A DNA stretch of 64,000 nt from Martinezella dioscoreae. GTDB taxonomy: Bacteria > Pseudomonadota > Alphaproteobacteria > Rhizobiales > Rhizobiaceae. A program made the translations under genes and the position numbers. Below the pieces are notes generated by a model. That model was not told the DNA's origin, did no database searches, and saw only the letters and a list, made by a program, of their open reading frames with translations. Shown piece by piece: positions 25,247 through 39,228 of the stretch. The stretch is taken from NCBI RefSeq assembly GCF_009176305.1, contig NZ_BLAJ01000001.1, forward strand, positions 186,001-250,000, in the 5' to 3' direction. Positions within the stretch are counted from its first letter, which is position 1; every line of letters starts with the position of its first letter.

Positions 25247-25261
25247 ATCGTGATCCACGAT
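25247..25261. promoter_or_regulatory. LysR-type operator between transporter and regulator genes
   Basis: ATCGTG-ATC-CACGAT, a perfect 6-bp inverted repeat that fits the T-N11-A rule for LysR-type recognition sites. It is centred in the 106-base region between divergent genes. A second dyad ATAAC-A-GTTAT at 25269-25279 could be the activation half-site or part of the regulator's promoter. Confidence 0.65.
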
Positions 25262-25296
25262 GCAAGGAATAACAGTTATCACAATGTAGGATAACC

Positions 25297-26154
25297 ATGC
25301 TGGATCTCACGCAGTTGCGCAGCTTCGTCGCCGTCGAGCAGATGGGCAGTTTCACGCTTGCGGCGGAGCGGCTCGGTCTTGGGCAATCGACCGTCAGCCA
25401 GCATATACAGCGGCTGGAAGCCGAACTCGGGCGCAAGCTCTTGGCGCGGGATACGCACCGCGTCGTCCTCACCGGCGACGGCGAGGCGCTGCTCGGCCAT
25501 GCGCGCCAGATGCTATCGATCGAAGGGGAGGTGCGTCAGCTTTTTGCCGGCAACAGCCTGCGCGGCAATCTCCGGCTTGGGGTTTCCGAGGATTTTGTCA
25601 CCAGCCAGCTCCCGGACGTATTGGAGGAATTCGTGCGTTCGCATCCTTCCGTCGATCTCGAGCTGACGGTCGCGCTTAGCGGCGTGCTTTATGAGATGCA
25701 GGATAATGGCGATCTCGATCTGGTGCTTGCCAAGCGCAGGCTCGGCGACGCGAGAGGCAAGCTCGTCTACCGCGAGCCGCTGGTCTGGCTGGCCCGCGAC
25801 CCGGATCGCATCCGCAAGCTTGCGGGGCCATTGCCGCTGATCGCCTTTCCCACCCCAAGTGTCACGCGTGCGGTCGCGCTAGAGGCGCTGCGTCGACAGC
25901 AGATGCCGTGGCGCATCGTCTGCACATGCGGCAGCCTGAGTGGCCTGACCGCAGCAGCGCGCGCCGGCATGGGTGTTCTCGTGCAGCCGAAAAGCATGGC
26001 TCCCGCCGGATTGATCGAGATAGCCCCGGGCTGGCTACCCGTCCTTGAGGACGTGGAGTTCGTGCTCGTGCCGCGCAAGGGCGCGGACCAACTTCTGGTT
26101 AGTGCGCTCTCTGACGACATACTCTCCAAGGTGCGGGGGCCCCGATCAAGCTGA
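25297..26154 (+). CDS. LysR-family transcriptional regulator
   Basis: A 285-residue regulator. Helix-turn-helix region: SFTLAAERLGLGQSTVSQHIQRLEAELGRKLLAR; effector domain: GNLRLGVSEDFVTSQLPDVLEEF and AARAGMGVLVQPKS. AGGA is six bases before the ATG at 25297. It is divergent from the SBF-like transporter with a T-N11-A palindrome between them, so it likely senses the transporter's substrate or a derived metabolite and controls both genes. The ligand is unknown. Confidence 0.9.
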   Translation: MLDLTQLRSFVAVEQMGSFTLAAERLGLGQSTVSQHIQRLEAELGRKLLARDTHRVVLTGDGEALLGHARQMLSIEGEVRQLFAGNSLRGNLRLGVSEDFVTSQLPDVLEEFVRSHPSVDLELTVALSGVLYEMQDNGDLDLVLAKRRLGDARGKLVYREPLVWLARDPDRIRKLAGPLPLIAFPTPSVTRAVALEALRRQQMPWRIVCTCGSLSGLTAAARAGMGVLVQPKSMAPAGLIEIAPGWLPVLEDVEFVLVPRKGADQLLVSALSDDILSKVRGPRSS

Positions 26155-26322
26155 CAACGAAATCGTCTATCAGCTATCGTTAAAAGCCGTTTCCCATCAT
26201 GCAGATGAGATCCGGATTTATTTTGCCGGCTGATTTATTGTTGCGCCCGTTTTCAGGCGGAAGTCAGCTTATTCTGCTATCTCCGGTGGCGATGGGGGAG
26301 TTGCGGGGGGATAGCCGTTCCG

Positions 26323-26460
26323 ATGACATATGGTGCCATCTTCATTTCCGGACTTGTCGCCTGCGTCGTGGCAATGACGATGATCGTACATTATGCACGG
26401 GCGTCCGACCGCGACGATCTATCGAACTTCGCAATGATCGCCCATCGGAATCAAAACTGA
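26323..26460 (+). CDS. 45-residue single-span membrane protein
   Basis: A small open frame encoding MTYGAIFISGLVACVVAMTM, then a polar tail (about 20 residues, rich in Asp, Arg and His). The first ~22 residues form one plausible membrane helix. A G-rich stretch (GGGGGG) 13 bases before the ATG could serve as a weak SD, and a strong Rho-independent terminator follows 18 bases after the stop, which is the best evidence that the region is transcribed. Function unknown; the small size means a chance open frame remains possible. Confidence 0.5.
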   Translation: MTYGAIFISGLVACVVAMTMIVHYARASDRDDLSNFAMIAHRNQN

Positions 26461-26477
26461 CTTTTTGCCGCTATTGC

Positions 26478-26520
26478 GAGCGCCGTCCGGTCCGGAAGCC
26501 GGCTCCGGCGCTCTTTTTCT
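26478..26520 (+). terminator. Rho-independent terminator
   Basis: GAGCGCCG pairs with CGGCGCTC around an internal hairpin (CCGG/CCGG-rich), then TTTTTCTT. It would end the small gene at 26323 and lies just before the stop of the convergent threonine aldolase gene. Confidence 0.82.
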
Positions 26521-26526
26521 TGCGGG

Positions 26527-27573
26527 TCAGTTCAGGCAGGCGAGGAAATTCGCCACATCGGCTTCGGGGGTGGCGAAGCTTGTCACGAGTCGGATCAGCG
26601 TTTCATCCCTGCCGACCAGATCCGGCTGCGACTCTGGAATTGGCCATTCGTAGAACTTCGCTCCCTTGTCTTCTGCAGTCTTGGCGGAGGATTTTGGGAT
26701 GATCGCAAAAACCTCGTTCGAGGCAGTCGGCCAGGCGAGACGAGCGCCGCTGGTCTCTTCGAGGCCGGCGCGCAGCCGATCGGCCATCCCGTTGGAATGG
26801 CGGGCAAGGTCGAGCCAGAGGTCGTCCTGGAAATAGCCATCGAACTGGGCGGCAATGAAGCGCGACTTGGAGAAGAGCTGGGCGGCGCGCTTGCGGATGA
26901 AATGCATTTCCTTCGCCTTCTCCTGATCGAAGAAGACGATCGCCTCGGCGCACCAGCAGCCGTTCTTGGTGGCGCCGAAGGAAAGAATGTCGACGCCGCG
27001 CTTCCATGTCATTTCGGCAGGCGTCGTGCCGAGCGCGACCAGGGCGTTGGCGAAACGCGCGCCATCCATGTGCAGCGGTAGCCCGTTTGCCTGGGCGATG
27101 GCGGCGATGGCGTCGATCTCATCCAGCGAATAGACCGTGCCGATTTCCGTCGCCTGCGTGATCGTCACGGCGGCGGCGCGGCCATGATGCACGGCATCCT
27201 GCGGGAAGCGGGCGATCTTGGCGGAAAGCGCCTTGGGATCGATCTTGCCGAGAGCGCCTTCGACGGTGGCAAGACGTGCGCCGCTGAAGAAGTCAGGAGC
27301 ACCGCATTCGTCTTCGGCGACATGCGCCTCGGTATGGCAGAAGCTGATGCCGCCCGGTTTCTGGACGCTGGCAAGCGACAGCGAATTGGCGGCCGTACCG
27401 GTTGCGACAAAGAAGACCGCGACCTCGCGCTCGAAGATCTCGGAGAATCTGGCTTCGACACGCTGGTCGAGCTCGCTTGTGCCGTAGGCGGAGGCAAAAC
27501 CACTCGATGCGGCGAGCAGACGTTCGGCGACTTTGGGATGGGCGCCGGCCCAGTTATCGGAAGCAAAGAACAT
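26527..27573 (-). CDS. ltaE: Low-specificity L-threonine aldolase
   Basis: A 348-residue fold-type I PLP enzyme. Family landmarks: FASDNWAGAHPKV at the N-terminus, FFVATGTAANSLSL, CHTEAHVAEDECGAP, the LHMDGARFANAL cofactor contacts, and the Schiff-base Lys in LSFGATKNGCWCAEA. It cleaves L-threonine or L-allo-threonine to glycine and acetaldehyde in the cytoplasm. The length is typical of the family. It appears monocistronic and shares no obvious operon partner; its promoter must lie in the 27574-28140 gap. Confidence 0.92.
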   Translation of the reverse strand: MFFASDNWAGAHPKVAERLLAASSGFASAYGTSELDQRVEARFSEIFEREVAVFFVATGTAANSLSLASVQKPGGISFCHTEAHVAEDECGAPDFFSGARLATVEGALGKIDPKALSAKIARFPQDAVHHGRAAAVTITQATEIGTVYSLDEIDAIAAIAQANGLPLHMDGARFANALVALGTTPAEMTWKRGVDILSFGATKNGCWCAEAIVFFDQEKAKEMHFIRKRAAQLFSKSRFIAAQFDGYFQDDLWLDLARHSNGMADRLRAGLEETSGARLAWPTASNEVFAIIPKSSAKTAEDKGAKFYEWPIPESQPDLVGRDETLIRLVTSFATPEADVANFLACLN

Positions 27574-28140
27574 GAAAATGCACCAGATGAAGATTGAATT
27601 GCGGCTGGATTAGATAGGGTTGGCCGGACATTACGCCAATGCAAAAACCTATCAAGAGCATGAGTTTGAAGAATGCATCACAAAAATTGATTGACGCAAT
27701 CAACAAATAAAATGATGCGCCGCAGCGAAACTTTATTGCTCTATTCCTGCAACAAAGGCAATCTTCCGTCTTTCGTTGACGAAATTTTGCCGTTTTGCTC
27801 TTGCGAAGGCGTAAGCTTTCTGGCATAGAGCTGATGAATTAGGACAGGGTTGCTGTCCTATTTTGGCCGCCGAGGCCGAAGATGTGCCCCCAGGGTCCTG
27901 ACGATGTCGGGATTTCGAGCTATAGTTACCAGGAGCATGCCCTTTCGAGCCTTTTGAGGCGCGGGCAATGCGGCGGTGGAATAGCAGGGCGCGGAACGCT
28001 GACGACGGGCTCCACTTAAAGGAGCTGCGGTTTGCGGCCGGATCTTCACAATGCAACAGCGCTGTCGCGCGTCGGCCCCGGAAACGGACCGCGCGGGACG
28101 AAGGAGCGCCCGCGACGCGGGCCTTACCGGAGGGAAGACC
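27574..28140. other. 567-base upstream region of gltB
   Basis: No gene was found that I can support. It holds the divergent promoters of ltaE and gltB. Two structures stand out: a hairpin TAGGACAG-GGTTG-CTGTCCTA followed by TTTT at 27840-27864, which looks like an attenuator or terminator, and a GCCCGC-GAC-GCGGGC hairpin at 28108-28122 just before the gltB SD. A long open frame starting at 28051 runs in phase into gltB but has no SD at its start. Confidence 0.5.
27840..27864 (+). terminator. Possible attenuator in the gltB leader
   Basis: An 8-bp stem (TAGGACAG / CTGTCCTA) with a five-base loop and a short TTTT tail, about 280 bases before gltB. It could be a terminator-attenuator of gltB or the end of a short upstream transcript. 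The T tract is short, so the call is tentative. Confidence 0.4.
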
Positions 28141-32865
<4,725 letters not shown>

Positions 32866-32908
32866 TCCGTCCCGGTTCTGAAACCAGCCGAGGGTTTCGC
32901 CTCGCATT

Positions 32909-32931
32909 GCGATCGCCATCATGGCGATCGC
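32909..32931. repeat. Perfect 11-bp palindrome between gltB and gltD
   Basis: GCGATCGCCAT, one central C, ATGGCGATCGC. It lies 44 bases after the gltB stop in the 177-base gap before gltD. As RNA it makes a strong hairpin with a short loop and no T tract, so it would more likely stabilise or process the gltB mRNA than terminate it. A weaker hairpin (GGAGC/GCTCC, then TCTTTT) lies at 33003-33023. Confidence 0.6.
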
Positions 32932-33042
32932 GACTGTCGAATAGCGGAATCGGATTTGAATTAAAGTGCCGGACAGGGAAACCGAGATGACCCTCAGGCA
33001 CGGGAGCCATGAGCTCCTCTTTTAGAGTGAGGAAACGAAAGC

Positions 33043-34497
<1,455 letters not shown>

Positions 34498-34527
34498 GTT
34501 TCGCTGTCCGTTCGCGCAAAGTTATTG

Positions 34528-34560
34528 AAGGCCGGGTTCTCGATGAACCCGGCCTTTGTC
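34528..34560. terminator. Hairpin terminator of gltD
   Basis: A perfect 12-bp stem, AAGGCCGGGTTC and GAACCCGGCCTT, with a five-base loop. It is followed on the plus strand by TGTCGTT, a modest T tract. It lies between convergent gltD and the GlyRS-like gene and may serve both. Confidence 0.75.
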
Positions 34561-34561
34561 G

Positions 34562-35311
34562 TTAACGGCTTGCGGCGATATTCCAGTTGTAGATGCAGCG
34601 ATCGAGGCCGATGGCGATTTCTAGCACCGTGACGTCATGGTCTATCGCGGCCCCCTTCTTCGGCTGCTTGCGGTAGCGCTGAGGGAAATCCGTGCGTTTC
34701 GAGATCGAGCAGACCTCCATCCATTTGTCGCCGTTATCGACCTCGATATCCATCGTCACCTCGGAATAGGCCGGAAGCCGATCGGATGGGGCGATCCGTG
34801 TCGGCAGATGGACGACCGAGGCGATCATCCGGCGGACCGGTTCAAGGGAGGCAGAGTGATAATCGTTGCCGCTATCGGCGGTGAAGGCGCATTGGAATTC
34901 GAGCTGCCAGAACTCCTTGAGCCGCACATGCTTGCTCGGTTGGTCCTGTTCCCGGCGATAGGATTTTCCGGCCTGCCAGACGCATAGTGGCAGCCTTGTT
35001 CTGGAATGGTTTCCGAGAAGATGCTGCATGTAGGCATAGGTTGAAGGTGTCGTTTCCGGCCGCAGCACAAGTTCGGTCTCGGTGTTCGACATTCGCTCCT
35101 GCACCCATATGTCCGAATTGGAATAGGCATTCGAGACGAGGCTTCGCGGCATCAGGGTCGGAGCCTCGACCCTTCGGATATCCCAGGCGGGGTTTGCCGA
35201 TCGCAGGAAGTTCGCGACTTCATCGGAAAAGAAGCGGACGAAATCATCGCGCAGTTTAATGTCCCGCTCTTCCCAGTGAACGAGCGAATTGACGTTATAG
35301 ATATTGAGCAC
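34562..35311 (-). CDS. Stand-alone class II aminoacyl-tRNA synthetase-like protein (GlyRS-type core)
   Basis: A 249-residue protein starting at GTG 35311 with GGAG eight bases upstream. It has the three class II motifs: motif 1-like EAPTLMPRSLV; motif 2, LRPETTPSTY followed by SYRREQDQPSKHVRLKEF and WQLEFQ; and motif 3, EIAIGLDRCIYNW at the end. MEVCSISKRTDFP before motif 3 resembles alpha2-type GlyRS. There is no anticodon-binding domain and the length is about half that of a true GlyRS. It could activate an amino acid for another acceptor, as SerRS-like amino acid:carrier-protein ligases do in Bradyrhizobium, act as an editing factor or be inactive. No carrier-protein gene is adjacent. Function not assigned. 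Confidence 0.75.
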   Translation of the reverse strand: MLNIYNVNSLVHWEERDIKLRDDFVRFFSDEVANFLRSANPAWDIRRVEAPTLMPRSLVSNAYSNSDIWVQERMSNTETELVLRPETTPSTYAYMQHLLGNHSRTRLPLCVWQAGKSYRREQDQPSKHVRLKEFWQLEFQCAFTADSGNDYHSASLEPVRRMIASVVHLPTRIAPSDRLPAYSEVTMDIEVDNGDKWMEVCSISKRTDFPQRYRKQPKKGAAIDHDVTVLEIAIGLDRCIYNWNIAASR

Positions 35312-35436
35312 GTGCCATTCTCCATGGGCAACGTTGAAGTCTTGAGGTTGAGGGCTTTACGTCCAGCAGCCGCCGGACGCATCAACGCCTCCGGCTGTCA
35401 CGACTGGACACGGAGACCTCGGCCGGAGAAAGCGCG

Positions 35437-35465
35437 CAAAACCGCAACCTGTGGGCAGGTGCGGT
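35437..35465 (-). terminator. Rho-independent terminator downstream of the SGNH-like gene
   Basis: On the minus strand CCGCA-CCTG, loop CCCA, CAGG-T-TGCGG (one bulge), then TTTTGCG. It lies 86 bases after the SGNH-like stop and 125 bases before the GlyRS-like gene, so the latter needs its own promoter between 35312 and 35436, unless this hairpin acts as an attenuator. Confidence 0.65.
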
Positions 35466-35550
35466 AACGATCGATCTGATCTGCGCTTTTGGTGCTCATG
35501 CAGTTCTTCTATTGGCGGGGCGCCGCGTTGTCAAACCGCCTCCAGGTCGC

Positions 35551-36741
35551 CTATCGTGCAACCGATCCCGGCAATCGGTAGTCGTCTACGCGGCCGACAG
35601 GCGCCGGGTCCATCAGCCCCTTCTCGACCAGAAGATCGCGTGGCGATGAAGTCGTTGCGGCAGGAGCAGGGCTGCTGCCGAGAAGCTGCGAGCCGCCGTC
35701 GAGATCGGGATCGGAGAGGCTCATCGGCTGCGTGCGGGTAATCTTTTCCGGTTCTGCGCCGGGAAGATTGGCCTGTTGCGCCGGCAGCGGATTGCCCGTG
35801 TCCAGGCGCGTGATGTCTGGGCTTGCCTGATCGCCCAGGATCCGGCGTGCGGATTTCTCCAGATAGAAAGCGACCTTGCGCTTGCCGGCTGCCGTCAGAT
35901 TGACGCCGTCGGCCGTTCTCAACCGGACCTGCTGGCCGTTGATATCGGAGCCGGTCACGATGAATTCGCCGTTCTGGTCGGTAAATCCGTCCCATATGTC
36001 GATGAACTCACCGCCGACGCTGGTGGTCTGGCTTTGATAGATCTGGTTGAGCTTAACAGCGCTGGCGGTCAGCTGATCGGAGCCGAAGGAGGGCAGGCCA
36101 ACCCAGAGCAGCGGAATATGACGGCTCGTCACCAGTTTGGCGAATTGCTGCACGCGCTCTTCATAGGCAAGGAACCACGGGTCGGTGCCGTATTTCTCGT
36201 TGAGCCCGTCGCCGATCATCTGCTGGCGGTCGTTGGCGCCGATCATGACGACGACCATGGCCGGTTTCAGCTGATCGATCATGCCAGGCAATTGCTGCGG
36301 CCAATTGTAATAATCCTGCCGCACGAGACCGGAGGCGACGTTGCCGCGGGACTGGATGACGACGCCGGGGGAGGTGGAGAAGGCATCCTCCAGCCCGGTT
36401 GCCAAGCCGCTTGCCAGAAAATCGCCGACGACAAGGATGGTCTTGGCATCGGGGAGCTTTTCTGCGGGCGGTGGCGTTTCCGGCTGCGCGACTGGCTGGC
36501 GCGGCGGCGGGGTCGGTCGCTTTTTCGGCTGCACCTTGCGCCGTGGCGGCGGCTGCTCGATGGGCTGATCCGGGTAATCGGGCTCGCGGGTGCCGAACAG
36601 CATATCGAACAGGTTCCGCCGCGGCCGCTCCTGCGCCTGCGCCATATTCTGCAGGCAGCCAAGCGCGATGACGACGCTGAGAAATGCCGTCAGAACAATC
36701 CTTAGAGTTGCGGTGGTCGCGCGGGCAGAGTGTTTCATCAT
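35551..36741 (-). CDS. Exported SGNH/DUF459-family protein with altered catalytic blocks
   Basis: A 396-residue protein. I start it at 36741 (MMKHSARATT) because GGAAAAGAAG stands just upstream; a GTG six codons earlier is the alternative. A signal peptide (to about AQAQE) is followed by a Pro/Arg/Lys-rich linker and an SGNH fold. Block III (VVVMIGANDRQQM) is normal. Block I reads VVGDFLASGL, so the usual nucleophile Ser of GDSL is Phe, and block V reads RTADGVNLTAAG, with Asn instead of His. Unless other residues substitute, it cannot act as a classic esterase. It is likely periplasmic and lies next to an MltB-type lytic transglycosylase, which suggests an envelope role. Confidence 0.8.
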   Translation of the reverse strand: MMKHSARATTATLRIVLTAFLSVVIALGCLQNMAQAQERPRRNLFDMLFGTREPDYPDQPIEQPPPRRKVQPKKRPTPPPRQPVAQPETPPPAEKLPDAKTILVVGDFLASGLATGLEDAFSTSPGVVIQSRGNVASGLVRQDYYNWPQQLPGMIDQLKPAMVVVMIGANDRQQMIGDGLNEKYGTDPWFLAYEERVQQFAKLVTSRHIPLLWVGLPSFGSDQLTASAVKLNQIYQSQTTSVGGEFIDIWDGFTDQNGEFIVTGSDINGQQVRLRTADGVNLTAAGKRKVAFYLEKSARRILGDQASPDITRLDTGNPLPAQQANLPGAEPEKITRTQPMSLSDPDLDGGSQLLGSSPAPAATTSSPRDLLVEKGLMDPAPVGRVDDYRLPGSVAR

Positions 36742-36821
36742 CGCTTCTTTTCCGCTCACGAGTCCGGGCCGCGAAATGACGAGTTCATCGTCCTGGCGAT
36801 CCCGGATTCGCTGGAGGCGGC

Positions 36822-38045
36822 CTACTTGCGCAATGCTTTCAGCAGGCTCATCGAAGGCTCGCCGTCCGCATCCATACCCATGCGCTGCTGGACAGCCGAT
36901 ATCGCGGCCTTCGAGCCCGAGCCGAAATTCCCGTCGACCACGCCGTCATAATAGCCGAGCTCCTTCAGACGCGTCTGCAGTTCGAATTTCTGCTTGACGT
37001 CGAGCGCGCCGCTCGGACGCGGCCAGGATTGCTGCATGCCGCCATATCCGGCGATCTGGTCCGCGAGCAGACCGACGGCCAATGCATAGCTGTCGGAGGC
37101 GTTGTAGCGCTTGATGGTGAAGAAATTGCCGGTCATCAGGAAGCCGGGACCGTTCGGCCCGCCGGGCATCTTCAACTGCGCACGATCGGAGGTCGTGCGG
37201 AAACCCTTGCCGTTGGGACGCACGAAACCGAGTGCGGCCCATTGCGCGATCGTATGCGTCTTGCCGGCCTGGGCGCTGCCGCCGGGCGGCACGACCACCT
37301 CGTAACCCCACGTCCGGCCGGTATCCCAGCCATTCTTGGCGAGAAGATTGGCTGTTGTCGCCAGGGCGTCCGGAACGGAATTCCAGATATCGGCATGGCC
37401 GCTGCCATCGGCATCAACGGCATAGAGCAGATAACTCGTTGGAATGAACTGCGTATGGCCCATGGCGCCGGCCCAGGAGCCGTTCAGGTCCTTGCGCGAG
37501 ATATCGCCCTTCTGCAGGATTTTCAGGGCGGCGATGAGCTGCTTCTTGGCGTAGTTCGCCCGCTTCGGATCGGCATAGGCAAGGGTCGCCAGCGCGCGGG
37601 GGACATAATGCAGCCGATCATTCTTGGCGAGAACCTCGCCGTAATTCGACTCCATCGACCAGATGGCCAGCATGATATTGCGATCGACGCCGAAATTCTG
37701 TTCGAGCGTGCGCAGTGTGGACCCGTACTTGACCGCCATCTTGCGGCCAATATCGACCGTATAGGGATTGACACGGGAGTCGAGGTAATCCCAGATCTGG
37801 GACTTGAATTCCGGCTGGTATTGCGCCTTTTCAAGCACCGTGGGGTCCGGGTCGGTTACGCCGGCAAATGCATTGCGATAGGTGGATTGCGTAATGCCGC
37901 TCTTTGCGGCGGTGGCGTAGAAGCCCGCGATCCATTTCTGGAACCCAGGGTCAGCATTGGCGTTAACGGGAAGGAATCCCGCCAAGGCGCCGAGCGCGAG
38001 CGCCAGAGCGAGACCACGAAGGGAGTGTTTGCGGTTTACGGTCAT
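36822..38045 (-). CDS. Lytic murein transglycosylase, MltB family, with peptidoglycan-binding domain
   Basis: A 407-residue exported enzyme. Signal peptide LRGLALALALGALAGFLPVNANA; then the MltB catalytic domain (FQKWIAGFYATAAKSGI, AIWSMESNYGEVLAKND with the likely catalytic Glu, GSWAGAMGHTQFIPTSYLLY, GYEVVVPP); then a C-terminal PG_binding_1 domain (LQTRLKELGYYDGVVDGNFG). It cleaves the glycan strand between MurNAc and GlcNAc with formation of 1,6-anhydroMurNAc. Rhizobial MltBs often lack the lipobox of E. coli MltB, as here, and so would be soluble in the periplasm. The downstream SGNH-like gene starts 80 bases after its stop and may be co-transcribed. Confidence 0.92.
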   Translation of the reverse strand: MTVNRKHSLRGLALALALGALAGFLPVNANADPGFQKWIAGFYATAAKSGITQSTYRNAFAGVTDPDPTVLEKAQYQPEFKSQIWDYLDSRVNPYTVDIGRKMAVKYGSTLRTLEQNFGVDRNIMLAIWSMESNYGEVLAKNDRLHYVPRALATLAYADPKRANYAKKQLIAALKILQKGDISRKDLNGSWAGAMGHTQFIPTSYLLYAVDADGSGHADIWNSVPDALATTANLLAKNGWDTGRTWGYEVVVPPGGSAQAGKTHTIAQWAALGFVRPNGKGFRTTSDRAQLKMPGGPNGPGFLMTGNFFTIKRYNASDSYALAVGLLADQIAGYGGMQQSWPRPSGALDVKQKFELQTRLKELGYYDGVVDGNFGSGSKAAISAVQQRMGMDADGEPSMSLLKALRK

Positions 38046-38248
38046 CTACAGCCTTGTCCATCAATCGTTGGATTTCGGTGCGGCGATGCGCGTTGCATCG
38101 GCCCATGCGTGACGCTAAACGAACGAAGTCAACAAATTCTTTACCATGGAAGTTTGCGTCAGTCATTATTTGCAAAACAGTAGCAAATCTAATCTACTGA
38201 CCTTTAGAATGGCTTTGTGCCAACTGATTTAATGCCCAGGAGGTATGC

Positions 38249-39136
38249 GTGGGACAGCATAAGAAGGTTCGTAAGGCAGTATTTCCGGTCGCCGGACTAG
38301 GGACGCGGTTCTTGCCGGCGACCAAGGCGGTGCCGAAGGAAATGCTGACCGTCGTGGATAAGCCGGTGATCCAGTATGTCGTCGACGAGGCGATGGAAGC
38401 GGGCATCGAGCATTTCGTGTTCGTCACCGGCCGCAGCAAACATGTTATCGAAGATTATTTCGATATTCAGTTCGAGCTTGAGCAGACGCTGCGCCAGCGT
38501 AACAAGAATGCCGAATTGTCGCTGCTGAGCGGCCTGTTGCCGAAGGCCGGCACGGCAAGCTTCACACGCCAGCAGGAGCCGCTCGGTCTCGGCCACGCCG
38601 TCTGGTGCGCCCGCGAGATCGTCGGCGACGAGCCGTTTGCGCTGCTGCTGCCCGACATGGTCATGCGCGCCGAAAAGGGCTGCATGAAGGGCATGATCGA
38701 GCTTTATGAGCATAGCGGCGGCAATGTCATCGCCGTCGAGGAATGTGCGCCTGATCAGACCCATAAGTATGGTATCGTTGGCGTCGGCGAGACGATCGGC
38801 AGCGGTTTCCGCATCACGGAAATGGTCGAAAAGCCGGCCAAGGGCACGGCTCCGTCCAACTTCTTCATCAACGGTCGCTACATCCTCCAGCCGGAAATCT
38901 TCCGTATCCTCGAAAGCCAGGAGCGCGGCGCCGGCAACGAGATCCAGCTGACGGATGGCATGCTGAAGCTTGCCAAGACGCAGGATTTCGCCGGCTATCA
39001 CTTCCAGGGCCAGACGTTCGACTGTGGCGCAAAGGACGGATTCATCCTTGCCAACGTCGCCTTCGCCTTGGCGCGTGACGACATCCGCCCGACCATTGAG
39101 GACGAGTTCAAGGCGCTGATCGCAGCCCTGAAATAG
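38249..39136 (+). CDS. galU: UTP-glucose-1-phosphate uridylyltransferase
   Basis: A 295-residue nucleotidyltransferase. The start is a GTG at 38249 with AGGAGG six bases upstream. Signatures: [20 protein letters not shown] at the N-terminus, [21 protein letters not shown] with the metal Asp, and EMVEKP. It makes UDP-glucose from UTP and glucose-1-phosphate, feeding exopolysaccharide, cyclic glucan, LPS and trehalose synthesis. The length is standard for the family, and the rhizobial exoN is a paralogue of the same type, so the symbol is by family. A hairpin follows at 39162. Confidence 0.95.
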   Translation: MGQHKKVRKAVFPVAGLGTRFLPATKAVPKEMLTVVDKPVIQYVVDEAMEAGIEHFVFVTGRSKHVIEDYFDIQFELEQTLRQRNKNAELSLLSGLLPKAGTASFTRQQEPLGLGHAVWCAREIVGDEPFALLLPDMVMRAEKGCMKGMIELYEHSGGNVIAVEECAPDQTHKYGIVGVGETIGSGFRITEMVEKPAKGTAPSNFFINGRYILQPEIFRILESQERGAGNEIQLTDGMLKLAKTQDFAGYHFQGQTFDCGAKDGFILANVAFALARDDIRPTIEDEFKALIAALK

Positions 39137-39161
39137 GGATCCGACCTTTTGAGAAAATCTT

Positions 39162-39185
39162 GAGGCCTGGCATATGCCGGGCCTC
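39162..39185. terminator. Hairpin between convergent galU and beta-barrel gene
   Basis: GAGGCCTGGC, loop ATAT, GCCGGGCCTC (ten pairs, one G-U). The downstream T tract is weak, so this is a probable bidirectional 3' end rather than a textbook terminator. Confidence 0.55.
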
Positions 39186-39228
39186 GATTCATTTGAGCTG
39201 GTAGTTTGGATCTAAGCGAAGGCGGTGC

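Noticed and set aside
24132..25253. A 373-codon plus-strand frame opposite the SBF-like transporter
   Set aside because: Extremely rich in His, Asp and Gln as expected for the complement of membrane-helix codons; no domain.
32909..32931. GCGATCGC cores as cyanobacterial HIP1-type repeats
   Set aside because: Only one palindrome is present here and the organism is not a cyanobacterium; the likeness is chance within a longer palindrome.
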